Positions 1 to 11,695 of a stretch of 64,000 nt of DNA are shown here, one piece after another. Both the position numbers and the translations under genes were made by a program. The notes below the pieces were generated by a model. That model was not told the origin of the DNA. It saw only the letters and a program-made list of their open reading frames with translations, and did not search any database. Positions within the stretch are counted from its first letter, which is position 1. Every line of letters begins with the position of its first letter. This DNA is from Terfezia claveryi (taxonomy: Eukaryota > Ascomycota > Pezizomycetes > Pezizales > Pezizaceae), in assembly GCA_015179025.1 (NCBI GenBank), contig WHUX01000062.1:60001-124000 (forward strand). The letters run 5' to 3'.

Positions 1-1910
1 TGTCATCGGCAATCCTGCTGTGCTTCTTGCTCCTCATCTCATCGTCGGCGAATGCATCCATCAACGACCACCACGATAGTATGCTCTCTCACAAGCATTC
101 CGTCACCGACGACGACGGAGAACACCCCGTACAAGAGTTTGACTTGGGGTATGGCAATGTCTACGGCCGGCCCGCCGCAGTCATGGCTCGAGTAGGCGGT
201 GGAGGACTATACATCGCCGACCCTCACGAGCGTCGTGCTGAGCCCGTTATGATCGCGCTCAGGAACGGTGTCGCACAGGACTTGAACATTCAGTATGGCG
301 AGCTACAGCACTGGTATCTACCCGAGACAGAGGTCTTTGGGATGACTACCAATTCCAAGGGCGGCGCTAAGGACGAGCTTCGGAAGCGGGAGGATGGGGA
401 TGGGGATGGAGATGGAGATACTGCTGCTGATGGTGGTGCTGGGGGGTTGCTGGTTGAACGAGCATCGAACTCGAAGCAAGTCTACATCACATTCAACACT
501 TGCCTCCAACCCAAATTCGATACGTCCCTTCCCCTCGAAGCCCCCCTCCCCCAACTCCAGCTCTACATCTCAAACGACACCTCCAACAAGGCTCCCGGCC
601 CCAAAATCAAGAACAAACCCCAGGTCACCCTTCCCGTGTTGCAAGGCTTCGGAAGTGGGGTCTTGGAAACCACGGGCCAGATTTTCGTCGGTGTCTATGC
701 AGCGAATCTCTCACAATCAGAACAAGCGAAATACCAACGTGTCTGGAACTACGAAATCGCAATTTCTACGAAAGCTCCATATCATAGCTTTGAGTCGAAA
801 AAGAACCTGTATTTAATTGATAGCGATGATAATGCCGCATTGTTGATTACGGGGAATATGACCACGACGAATACGCCGAACCAGGAGGAGGTAGAGAGGA
901 TCATGAAAGCGGATGCGCCGTATCGTCTTTATGCTCAGAATTCACAGTATACCTCTCCTTTCCGTGGGCTCGAAAGATCGTATTGTGCAATCTCCAAGCT
1001 GGCGCAACTCAATATCGCCAATGTGGATACCTCGCTGACTACCCGCGGGGTTGGACACCTCCCCAAACAGCAATTCCACCTCACAGGGCTAAACAGCTCC
1101 TCAACTTACCTCGCCTATCTCGCGAAACCACCCACAAACGTTACGTCAGGCGTTATTTGGGATCCACTAACCATCACGACGAAAACTGATGGCAATTGCC
1201 AGATTATTTACGATCTTCCCTTCTGCTCTGAGGTGGCGTACTCTGCCCCAAGCAATCCCACCATATTCACTACCCCACAGCAGCTGGGTTCGTTTTACGA
1301 TAATATCGCTCAGGGATGGTACCAGAATTTCTCCTACTCCCTACAACAGATCCCCTGTAACTCGACCGACCTCACCCTCCAGTACTCCTTCGCCCGGAAT
1401 TGCGACGACTGCGCCTCCGCCTACAAAACTTGGCTCTGCGCCGTCTCCATCCCCCGCTGCGCAGACTTCACCTCCAACCTCCCCTACCTTGCAGATCGAG
1501 GTCTCGATACAGAGTTCTTTAACAACACTTCGAACCAAACTATTCCAAACGACCCTGAAAGGCTCGCCTTTTATTCTAGGGGGAATATGACATATAATGA
1601 CGCGAGCCTGAGGAGTCGGAATCCACTGATTGAGAGTGAGCTTAGGCCAGGGCCGTATAAGGAGATTAAGCCGTGTATGGATTTGTGTTGGAGTTTAGTT
1701 CAGAGCTGCCCGAGTGATTTTGGGTTTACGTGTCCGAGGATGGGGAGTTGGGGGGCGCAGGCGAGTTATGGGCAGAGAAGTGAGGATGGGGATGTTAGTT
1801 GTAGTTGGTTAGGGGCAGTGTACTTTCTGAGTAGGGGGGTGAGGGTAGAGATGGTGGGGAAGTGGGGGTGTTGGGTAGCGGTGGGGGTATTGGGGTGGTT
1901 GGTGTTATAG
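1..1910 (+). CDS. MID1: MID1-type stretch-activated calcium channel subunit, 5' partial
   Basis: Open frame from base 3 to a TAG stop at 1908-1910, with no intron visible; the start codon lies upstream of the window. The first residues (SSAILLCFLLLI...SANA) form a signal-peptide core, so only a few residues are missing. The C-terminal third carries the MID1 cysteine signature: NCDDCASAYKTWLCAVSIPRC, then PCMDLCWSLVQSCPSDFGFTC. Many N-x-S/T sites point to a secreted or membrane-bound glycoprotein, and the last 15 residues are hydrophobic, as in other MID1 proteins that anchor at the plasma membrane. In the family, Mid1 pairs with the Cch1 pore subunit for calcium entry after pheromone or cell-wall stress. 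About 635 residues are visible, a usual length for filamentous fungi. A low-complexity acidic stretch (repeated GD pairs) lies around residue 130. Family call is firm; function is by family knowledge. Confidence 0.93.
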   Translation, partial: SSAILLCFLLLISSSANASINDHHDSMLSHKHSVTDDDGEHPVQEFDLGYGNVYGRPAAVMARVGGGGLYIADPHERRAEPVMIALRNGVAQDLNIQYGELQHWYLPETEVFGMTTNSKGGAKDELRKREDGDGDGDGDTAADGGAGGLLVERASNSKQVYITFNTCLQPKFDTSLPLEAPLPQLQLYISNDTSNKAPGPKIKNKPQVTLPVLQGFGSGVLETTGQIFVGVYAANLSQSEQAKYQRVWNYEIAISTKAPYHSFESKKNLYLIDSDDNAALLITGNMTTTNTPNQEEVERIMKADAPYRLYAQNSQYTSPFRGLERSYCAISKLAQLNIANVDTSLTTRGVGHLPKQQFHLTGLNSSSTYLAYLAKPPTNVTSGVIWDPLTITTKTDGNCQIIYDLPFCSEVAYSAPSNPTIFTTPQQLGSFYDNIAQGWYQNFSYSLQQIPCNSTDLTLQYSFARNCDDCASAYKTWLCAVSIPRCADFTSNLPYLADRGLDTEFFNNTSNQTIPNDPERLAFYSRGNMTYNDASLRSRNPLIESELRPGPYKEIKPCMDLCWSLVQSCPSDFGFTCPRMGSWGAQASYGQRSEDGDVSCSWLGAVYFLSRGVRVEMVGKWGCWVAVGVLGWLVL

Positions 1911-2940
1911 AGGATGGTTGGGTGGGAACGGGGGGTTTTTCTTATGGGTCTTTTTATGGCGTGCATTTTTGTATACCTGGTCATGCTTTTCCTTTGGTTT
2001 AGTGTATGTGCTGTGTTGTTCTGGTGTGAAATGCGTGGTTATAGATGACGTTAGAGGAGGGAAGGAGTATAGAAAATTGTTTTACTTACTCATAGGGCTT
2101 TTTCAGAATTGGCGTTGTTTGTGTTTTGGAACGGAATTATCGAAATTGATATTAGTATATTTCTACGTTATGTCCACAGGTGTTACCAAGTCCTTATATA
2201 TTGAGATCATTACCCTCAACTCGCTGACTTACTTGACTTGTTCTTTGCCCCCCCAATTCACTTCGTTCTATCACTTCGCACAGGAACTATTTTACTTCCA
2301 GATACTTCTATATTCGAAGGGAATCACTATTACTCTCCAATCCAACAGCCTAAGCAAGTACTCTTCAGCCTCAGAAATGGGTATTAACTACAGTCCATAG
2401 CCCCATAAGCAAACCTCCCAGATTGATGGCCGTGGCTTCCATCCTTCTAGGGCACCATGTCGCTACAATCACACGCCCAAACCCTCGACCTCCCCCCTCA
2501 ATCCCGGATCGGAGGCCACTGAATGATTCGCACAAGCCTGTCGTAGAGAAGCTTGTACCGACGAGACTATAGCTAAAAGGAGAAGAGCAGAAATGACATA
2601 ACATTCTCCTACAAATAATGAAAAGATTGGAACAACTAGATCCCCGCTCCTAGAACACACGGTCAAAGGAAACATAGAAAACATGGCCAGGGACCACGAC
2701 CACCAACCATATTGACATATCCTCCTCCCTCGTAATCTTCTCGTCCCCTTGCTTCTTCTGCCTTTTTGCTTTCTTTTCAAGTTTTCTTCTTCCTGTCCCC
2801 ACTACTCTGCATTTCTTCCTCTTGTTCAATCCCCTCTCTTCCCTCTTTCTTCCCCTAGGACCCTTCCACTTCTTCCCCGCTTTTCGTTGGGCTCTCTCTA
2901 GTCTTGACCCGACCCTCTTCGATCCGGACTCGTCATCCTC
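1911..2940. other. gene-free stretch downstream of MID1
   Basis: About 1 kb holding only short open frames with no recognisable domains. The reverse strand around 2650-2940 encodes a lysine/arginine-rich open frame that runs into the tandem array; I do not accept it as a gene. Confidence 0.5.
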
Positions 2941-4190
2941 TCCACTCATCCCAAAGGTAACCAAATAAAATGAATCAAACAAAGGAAATAAAAATAAAGA
3001 GGAAACATTAAGGAATGAGTCCACATCAACCTCGCCGGTATACCACCCTCTGCCCATCGCTTCCTCCATCGTCTTCTTCCTCTTCCACTTCCCTCCTCTG
3101 CCTCTTCTTCCTCTTCCACTTCCTCCTCCTCTGCCTCTTCTTCCTCTTCCACTTCTTCCTCTTCTTCGTCCTCGTCCTCCTCCTGCTGCTGAGGCAAATT
3201 CTTCGTCCTCCTCCTCCTGCTCCTAAGGCGGACGCACTCGAGGCAGTGGAGCTTGAGGAGGCCATTTCTCTTCCTCTGCTTTCTCTTCCACTTCCTCTTC
3301 CACTTCCACATCCTCTTCCTCTTCCTCTTCCTCCCCCTCTTCCTCTTCTTCCCCTCTTCCTCGTCTTCTATCTCCTCTACTCCCCCGCCTTAAATCCCCG
3401 CTGACTAGCCACTGATTTACCAAGGCATCATAATCCAACAAATCAAGCAGAAGGAAATATAAATAAAGAGGAAACATTGCAAGGAATACGAGTCCACTTC
3501 AATGTTGCTGGAGATATCACTCCCTTATCTCTTCCTCATCTTCCTCTTCTTCCTCCTCCTCCCCTTCCTCTTCCTCTTCTTCTCCCTCCTCCTCCTCTTC
3601 CTCTTCCTCTTCTCATTTCCTCTTCATCTTCCTCTTCTTCTACCTCACCCTCCTCCTCCTCTTCCTCTTCTTCTCCCTCCTCCTCCTCTTCCTCTTCCTC
3701 TTCTTCTCATCTCCTCTTCATCTTCCTCTTCTTCTACCTCCTCCTCCTCCTCCTCCTCTTCCTCTCCTCCCCCCTCTTTCCCCTCCTTCTCTTCCTCTCT
3801 TCCTTCTTCCTCTTCTATCTCCTCTACTCCTCCGCCTTAAATCCCCGCTGACTAGCCAGATTCATAGCTTCCAAGGCATCATAATCCAACAAATCAGGCA
3901 GAAGGAAATATAAATAAAGAGGAAACATTGCAAGGAATATAAGTCCACTTCAATGTCGCTGGAGATATCACTCCCTTATCTCTTCCTCTTCTTCTCCCTC
4001 CTCCTCCTGCTCTTCCTCTTCTTCTCCCTCCTTCTCCTCCTTCTCCTCCTCTTCTTCTTCCTCCCTCCTTACCCCTCCTCCTTCTCTTCCTCTCTTCCTT
4101 CTTCCTCTTCTATCTCCTCTACGCCTCCGCCTTAAATCCCCGCTGACTAGCCACTCATTCAAGCTTCCAAGGCATTATGAATCTAACAAA
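2941..4190. repeat. tandem array of polypyrimidine blocks with a conserved spacer module
   Basis: Three long CTTCCT/CTCCTC-rich blocks (about 3060-3390, 3525-3835, 3975-4125) alternate with four copies of a roughly 100-140 bp spacer (about 2945-3045, 3394-3525, 3834-3975, 4131-4215). The spacer carries shared words such as AATCCCCGCTGACTAGCCA, GAGGAAACATTGCAAGGAAT and GGAGATATCACTCCC. On the minus strand the purine blocks can encode E/K/R-rich peptides and the spacers begin with GTGGACT and end with CTAG, so each unit superficially looks like exon plus intron. No domain supports a protein. Confidence 0.8.
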
Positions 4191-5270
4191 TCAAAGAGAA
4201 GAAAGAAAACATGAAGAAGGAAAAGGGATTGCAAGAAAGATATCATGAAGAGCAATACGGCGTCGTTGGCGTACGCTCTCAATGCGACGCTGTGAGCACA
4301 GGATAATGCAAGACAGATTTTGACGACAGAAAGAAAGCACAAGTGTAGTATGCGTGCATGCCAACATCCCACTCAGGTATACGCAAGCAATGGAAGATGA
4401 AGAGGAGACAGAGAAGACAGCTGGTAAAAAAAAAAAAACACCACATCAGGCCACCACAACCAAGAAAAAGAAACAAAGGAAACAGAGAGTATCCATAGCC
4501 ATGATGATTGAAAATGCCTTGCTGTATCGATGCGAGCTCGAGTCTGGTGGATGTGTAGCAAGAGTTAGTGTTGATGTCGTGAAGCGAAGAAGGAAGACAA
4601 AGCAAGCAATGAGCAAATACTTGCCTGACAAGGACCAGAACCTAAGAGTCCATCACCGTTTCTGGTTCTCTGGCGTCTGACACCACCAATTTTTCGCCAC
4701 CCATGTACAAGCCATATCTCAAAATGGCCAACTGAATGTTCTTGAAACATACGTTTTTCAAGCTAGAGCGTAATTGATAACGAAGTTAGTATACGGAAGA
4801 AAGGAAGGGAAGGAAGGGAAGAAAGCAAGAATAGGGAAAACTTACTTCTCTTCCAGAAACTAGTTGGACAGTGTGGTGGCCAACAAAAGCTTTCAACTCT
4901 CTGTTGACTCGAAATCAGGGTAACATAAAACATAAATATCATGTTCCACTCGTATAAAATTTTCAATACTACACCCCCAAAAACTCCGTGAGGAGGGATA
5001 AAAAAACAAAACTCAAGCAGCTCCTTAACCACTCTAAATTAAGGTAATAAACATAAATACCATGACGCTCTTGTTCTCCGCCATCCAGATAGTTTAAGAA
5101 AGATTCCGGATATACAACAAAAATCAAACCCAGAAAGAGCTATCTCCTAGTATGGTTGCAGGGCCCTTCTGTTAGCCTAGTTGGCCTACCGAAGTAAGTA
5201 GTCTAGCTGGCATGATTCTTCTTGCAAGGTTCTTCTCCTTCGGCTTCGGCTCCTTCAGCCATTGGCTGTT
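4191..5270. other. gene-free stretch between the array and RIT1
   Basis: Contains an A-run at 4427-4438 and short unrelated open frames; it would include the 3' UTR of RIT1. Nothing else supportable was seen. Confidence 0.5.
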
Positions 5271-7727
5271 TCAATCAAACCTTTGCATTAGAATGGTATT
5301 GATTGAGTTTAGGTTTGCGCGAGAGACAGATATGGCTTCACCCATAGTGGAGATAATCCAAGTTAATCTGCGTCGGATGTAGGTTTTGTCTATTCCCGAA
5401 GGCGGAAGAGAAGAAGGTATCTCTTGAGTCCCTGTATTTGGTCAGCTTACTATTCTTTCAACTCCAGGAGTGAGATGAATTTAATTACCAGTATCATTAT
5501 ACCACAAACATAGTATAAACAATGCAATCACAACAGAAACATCTCCCGGGTCGTCGCTAATCACTAAGATTGACTGAGTACTTCCCTCCCGACGACTCTC
5601 TCTGGTCAGGAACTCGAGAAGGGATGGCAGGATCTTTTCCCGTAAGAACTTTGCTGGCTTCCCTTTTTGTGGGAGGGGAAAATGGAAAATCGATCGTGTC
5701 GAGTCCATAATCCTACAGTACCCGCAGTGGGATGTCACCAGATCACCAGATGCCCCTGCACCAGCTGTTACTATAGAAGAATTCATAGCGGAAGAGACAT
5801 TGATGATGATATTGTGTTCTTCTCCTGTACGAGCTGAAACGTTAGCGGAAACAACAAAATACAACAAATTAGTAAGGAGTGGAGAGCTTATTTACTGACC
5901 TTGCTTCAGTGGATAACTTTCTCCTACGAGAGGCTTGGACAAAACGAACAAAGTATCATCAAGCGAAACGGAGTATGTACCTGTGGCATACAGACCTAGT
6001 GTATGCCAAGTTTCTCCAAGATGTCTTAATGTTTTTATTAGACTTGTTACCTCGTCATCGGTTTGGCAGTTTAGGATTTGCTCGTGGTGAGCCCAGAAGA
6101 GCTGTGGGTCTAGACTGAGAGTTTTGAGCCAGTTTTCGGCGTCATCACCTACACAGCAAACACAGAAGACGAACGTTAGACTCGAGTAAGCAAACAACTT
6201 GAGGAAGACAGTACGGCATGAGAGAAGCCACAAGAGCACATGTGAGAGAGCGTGAGGGGAAAGAGGAAAAACAGAAGAAACGTACCAGCTCCCTGAATAT
6301 ACTCTCCTTCCACCCCGTCATTCCTTACCACTCGACTGGCACTAACGAGTACGAGTGGTATATAGTCTTCGAAGATTAAATGTTGAGATTTATTATTTGA
6401 ATCAATGTCTGGAGGAGTAAAAAAGTCGTCCGGATTTACAAAGAATGGACGTAAAGGTTTCTTTGGCAGGTATGGCAGTGAGGAAAGGTTGAGATTTAAG
6501 GAAGAGAAAGAGGAGAGAAAGGTGGGGAGGAGGGCACTTATATGGTGGTTTTCCTGAGGGGAGATGATCTGTGGTGGGGTGTAGAGCTTATTTGTGTGGG
6601 CCGGGAACAGGACGGTGTTGATAAGGGTACACCATATGGGAATCTATGGAAATAAGTCAATGGAAGAAAGGTGTGGAAGATGATAGAAGGAGAAACAATG
6701 GTAGGGTTCAGGATTAGCGGCGGGTGATTGGGACTGTTGAATCAAGGCAGGGGCGGCTATTGAGATTCCTGATGGAAGGGGATGATGTCGTGGGTGAGGA
6801 AGCCCACAGAAGGTGTTGGAGTATTGGGGGAGAGAACGGTGTTGGTATACCTACCGTTTTAGAGAGGCTATCTGGGTATCGTTTTCCTCGGCGTGTGGAA
6901 TCAACAATGATCGCTCTGGGAATATATGAAGAGGTCAGCACCAAGGACAACGGCAAACGAGCAATGTCAATAATATAGCAAAATGCGGCAAGAGGGGGAT
7001 ATTGGGAGCTTGACGGAAGTGGTGGGTATCATGAAGAGAAGTGAAGTGGACAGTGGAGGAGGTCCAGCTCTGAAGAAGGCGAATTTTCCTCACTTAATGC
7101 CTATGCTCCGTGATAGAAGAGCCTGGACGAACTCGAGCTCGACTCCTGGATATACCCTTTATCCTCTCCCTCCTGCCCTCTCTCTCTCCCTTCTTGGCCT
7201 TGATACCCCCTCTCTCTTTCTCAGAGCCAACGACCAATGCGCAACTACCGATATCAGAAAAAAGGAAAAATAAAGTGTACTTGGGACCTCAGAAAAGCAA
7301 CATAGTCTCAAGCTACATACCCCTCTCCTCCACTTTTTTCAATGATCTCCAATAAATTCAAATTCAACCGGCGCAAATTGAATCCCCAATTTCCGGTATG
7401 GCCATCTGTCGATTTGAAGTATACGCTTCCTGCGCGCAATGAGGGTGGGACGTACCATTCCCCAGCGCGCTTGTTAACGACGAGGGGGAGGCGGGCGTGG
7501 TAGGCGGAGTGGATGGAGATGGGAAATTGGCTGTCGTGGTGGATGCTTCGCAGGCGGTTGAGGATGGAGCGGGAGGAGGCGGAGATTTGGTGGGAGATTT
7601 GGGAGGGGGTTAGTTCGAAGAGAAGGGGAGAAGGGGGGCGGAGGGAGGGAAGGCCGAGGGGGAGGTAGGAGGGCTTAGGCATTTCCGGGGGTGATAGCCC
7701 GGTTTGCAGGTGAGTGGAGTTTGACAT
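5271..7727 (-). CDS. RIT1: initiator tRNA phosphoribosyltransferase (2'-O-ribosyl phosphate transferase)
   Basis: Model: complement(5271..5431, 5489..5833, 5900..6148, 6286..6643, 6855..6915, 7321..7727); 1581 nt, 526 residues, close to the 513 of yeast Rit1. Family signatures occur in the expected order: YFKSTDGHTGNW near residue 100, IIVDSTRRGKRYPDSLSKT, IPIWC, then GEYIQGAGDDAENW joined across an intron, LFWAHHEQIL, a phosphatase-like C-terminal domain (ISDDPGDVSVVIAL), and the C-terminal SRANLNSINTILMQ. In yeast the enzyme adds a phosphoribosyl group to A64 of initiator tRNA-Met, barring it from elongation; it acts in the cytosol. The five introns have GT-AG ends; the first in transcript order is long (405 bp). 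The start is the only in-frame ATG ahead of the conserved N-terminal region. Confidence 0.93.
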
Positions 7728-9541
7728 TGACGGTGAATACGGTGGTGGAATTATTCTTGGATGATTTAGTGAATTAGTGAACGGCTAGGTCTGCGCGGGG
7801 AGGATTATACGCCCAATCCGGAGGCGGGTCCGTCTATACACGCTCCACTCCACAGAGCTGAGGAAATAAACTTGTGGTTATACTCCGTATTTGCAATCCC
7901 AATTACAGTTGTTCTCTTAGGCTTTGCAATGTCGTTGCGCGGGAGATCGACGACGCTAGTAGTGAGGTTTTGGGGGAATTAGGTTTAGTGGGAATTGGAT
8001 TTAGTGGGATTGGGGAGATACTCTTGGATATTAAGTTAGGAATACCTATTGGAGAATAAGGGAATGGAAAATTTATGAGCGAGATAATTGATGCATATCA
8101 AATTTTTCTGAGGATGTGAAAACTATAGACTACTAGATTTTGATTGTTAACGTTGAAAGTGCAGAGAATCCTCGGCCCAATGTTTATGCTTCCCCAATGA
8201 ACCTAGGCTTGACCATGAACAAGCACCTGTATAGAAAGTGCAAACTGAGAGCATGTATACAGGTATGAGAGTTTGACCGGGAGTTGTGAATGACTTCCGT
8301 TAATGCCTATTGTTAAAACAAATTTTTTTTTTTCTTCTACAGTATCAGTACTAATATATATTGAACATAAATAAGCATCCCAAAAGCGGAGAGTTTGTCC
8401 ATATCATGCCGACCAAACAATTAGCATGCATAACTATATATAAAATACCAGAACCATGTGATGCAGAAACATCTCATGAATAAATATCATCTTGACTTGC
8501 AATATGTGAATATATATGTATATTATGTTAATCAACAACACCCTCATAATGTAGGGTAGGTAGTACAAGGCACGACGACCGCCGGTGGATTTAAAATCGC
8601 AGGGAATCCGGCTGGATACGAGAAGTGTTGATAACCGGGGGAAAATTTATCACAAAAATAAACACCCCGGTACCGGGGATGGTTTTAGTTCTGGTTCATT
8701 CTTTCAACGTATAGTTGCTTCCGAGTACCCTTTCCCCCGCCCCCCCGTATATGTATGTACTGTATGTATGTATGTATGTATGTATGTATGTATGTATGTA
8801 TGTATGTATGTATGTATGCGTACGATCTGCACCCCACGGCCCGGCCGGGGGGGGGTTTGATATTAGGAGTACCACTAGGATACCTCTGTAAGTAAGAAAA
8901 CAAACTAAACTAGCAAGCAAGGGAAATGAAGATATGTAAAATAATTTCAGTAAGGAATTCAAAAGACAGGTAGCTAATATGGGCCCCTCCGTAGACCAAT
9001 AACACATACATATAGCGTGAGAAGGATTTATATTTTATACTGAGATTGAACTGTGATGGTACTAAAAAGGCAGCAAAAAGTTGGACTCCAGGGTACGCCG
9101 CGTCATGCAACCCGGTGAATTATCATGTGAAGCAGACATGGATAGGTATTCTGGTTATAGATCGGGGGCCCTGTTAGTAAGACCAATTACATTCACTTAA
9201 CCAATCTCGCAATGAAAATTACTGTACGTCGTTGAGAGGTACCTAAGAGACAAGATCCACACACCTAGCCAAGAAAACAAAGAACTTTTAAATAATATAA
9301 ATATTGAATGTGTTTGATAGTAGAATGTCCAAAATATCTTTTTTTTGTCACAAGATTCCCTACCAGTAATAATACCAAAACTCCTGAAATAAGAGGAAAC
9401 CACATATACATGACGCTGTGCTATTCAGACAAATACCCTACCATACTTTTCTTCTCCAATATATTCCAATAGAACAACCACCATAGTTATATGCCAGAGT
9501 TCTGTGATGTGCGAGGGGTGGGCGAAGTAGTGATGGTTTCT
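7728..9541. other. gene-free stretch between RIT1 and PDX1
   Basis: About 1.8 kb upstream of RIT1 and downstream of PDX1. It is AT-rich from 8080 to 8560 and contains the TGTA microsatellite listed separately. No protein-coding signal was recognised. Confidence 0.5.
8761..8818. repeat. TGTA tetranucleotide microsatellite
   Basis: About fourteen uninterrupted TGTA units, preceded by a C-run and imperfect units at 8748-8760. Confidence 0.97.
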
Positions 9542-10668
9542 TCACCAACCCCTCTTAGCAAGCCTCTGCTCTTCAGTGAGCCTATCAACGGTCAATCCGA
9601 CCATAGGCTCACCAAGATCGGTAGAGACCTCGGCGAGGATCTTGGGGTCGTTGAAGTGAGTCACAGCCTAACCACGCGTACAGTACTTAGCATTCAATCC
9701 CAACCTGAGCTCAGGGTAACCTTATCACAACTTACCTGAACAATAGCCTTAGCCCTCTGCAGAGCATTTCCACTCTTGAAGATACCAGAACCAACAAAAA
9801 CACCATCACAGCCAAGCTGCATCATCAATGCAGCATCAGCTGGGGTGGCAACACCTCCAGCGGCGAAATTGACAACGGGGAGACGCCCCAGCCGAGCGGT
9901 CTCCTTGAGGAGCTCGAATGATGCGCCGATTTCTTTGGCCATGACGTAGAGCTCCTCGTCGGAGAGCTGCTGGGCTTTCTTGATCTCGGTAGTGACGGTG
10001 CGCATGTGCTTCACGGCCTCGACGATATCTCCGGTACCGGCTTCGCCCTTAGTTCGGACTACCCAAAGTGGATATTAGCATTTTTTAAATCTATGTGGGG
10101 ATATGTATACTATGGGACGGCATACTCATAGCAGCACCCTCGCTTATCCTCCTCAAAGCCTCACCCAAGTTCCTACACCCACAAACAAAAGGAGCCTTGA
10201 ATGCATGCTTAACAACATGGTGCTTATCATCCGCCGGGGTTAAAACTTCAGACTCATCGATGTAGTCGACACCGAGAGCCTCAAGGATCTGACACTCGAC
10301 GAAATGACCTATCCTGGCCTTGGCCATCACGGGGATGGTGACTGCAGCCATGATCTCCTTAATGAGTTTTGGGTCGGACATACGTGCAACACCACCTTGG
10401 ACACGGATGTCTGCGGGTACACGCTCGAGGGCCATGACGGCGGCAGCACCAGCCTCTTCGGCAATGCGGGCCTGGGGGGAGGAAAAGATTAGTAGTTGCT
10501 CATGATTATGGCTGAGGAAGAGTTTGGGCTTGGGAAATGTACCTGCTCAGCATTTACAACGTCCATGATCACACCACCCTTCAACATACGAGCGAGACCG
10601 GCCTTGACGTTGAAGTCGTTACCGGCAGCACGCTCGATAGAGCCATTGATGGGGAGTTCAGTTGCCAT
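9542..10668 (-). CDS. PDX1: pyridoxal 5'-phosphate synthase catalytic subunit (PdxS/Snz)
   Basis: Model: complement(9542..9667, 9736..10058, 10126..10471, 10543..10668); 921 nt, 306 residues, the usual length. The protein starts [19 protein letters not shown] and shows the PdxS landmarks: [42 protein letters not shown] with the catalytic lysine, [20 protein letters not shown] with the second lysine, [30 protein letters not shown], and the C-terminal LAKRGW. The enzyme makes PLP from ribose 5-phosphate, glyceraldehyde 3-phosphate and ammonia, in a dodecamer with the PdxT/Sno glutaminase in the cytosol. The partner gene is not in this window. All three introns are GT-AG and 67-71 bp long. Confidence 0.97.
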
Positions 10669-11695
10669 AGTAATTTGAAATGTGGTCTATCAAGTTCTGG
10701 CTCAGAGGTATTAGACAAGATGTGAATCCCGGTAAAGACTTTTCAAACTCAGAAAAAGGATATGGGTATCAAGATGACTGGATAAAAGAAGGAAGGGAAA
10801 GCCGAGTAGATAGGAGAGGGAATAGAAAGCAATGCTCCCTCCTCTCACCCTCCCCCACCCCGCTGCTCAGCTCCGATAACCCCACAATTAAGGCGTAACG
10901 AGACCACTGACTCACCTAGATTTGAATCACGGCAGGAGGGGAGCAGACAATAGTTTCTGAAGATGGAAAAATCAATTCTGGGGAAAGGGAAGTGCCCTTA
11001 GTATGCTCCTAGCACACAGTGTCTGGCGCGAACAGAATGCTTGGTTGAAATTTTTCTGGGCGACACAGCTACATGGTACTGGTGGGGTCATCGCCCCCCA
11101 AAAAAACTGGGAAAAAAGAAAAAAAGAGGAAAAAATTGAGATGAGAAGATTGAGTGCTCGGGGATGGGGAGTCTCTATGCAGCGAGAAAATATTTCCACC
11201 CTGCAATTCTTTCAAGCAAAGTATAATTGTTCTCGTCAATCGCGACATTTTGATACAATGCATCTAGACCCCGCCAAGTTGTTTAAATTTCGGCAAGTCC
11301 ACAACCGAAAGGGGCAATAGCGTCAACTGTACCTATGGCACGCCTACATAATTACAACCGTTGGAGCGCAGAATCTCACCGCCAAGTCATACCCGCAGAG
11401 CTCAGCATAGGCTCAATATATGTGATTTATTTATGTCACGAGTTCTGTGACTGGGAGTGTTAAACGAAGGGTAAAGGAAATTGGATATTGGTATGTACCA
11501 AGTGCCGGAATATTGTTTTGTGCAAACAATAATGAAATGAACGAAGAAGGAACCTGTTCCCAAAGAAAGAGCAACCTGTCAAGCATACTAAAGTACCCAA
11601 CCCATTCATAAAACGCAAAATGCCATCCCAACACCAATTTTCATACAATACTTCATACCAATTGACTCCATCCCCAAAATTTATCACCTCAATCT
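10669..11695. other. PDX1 upstream region and 3' side of the membrane-protein gene
   Basis: About 1 kb, with no gene recognised. It should hold the PDX1 promoter on its left side. Confidence 0.5.

Noticed and set aside
2946..3311. Glutamate-rich open frames across the polypurine array
   Set aside because: Long frames are expected from stop-poor purine repeats in several frames at once; no globular domain.
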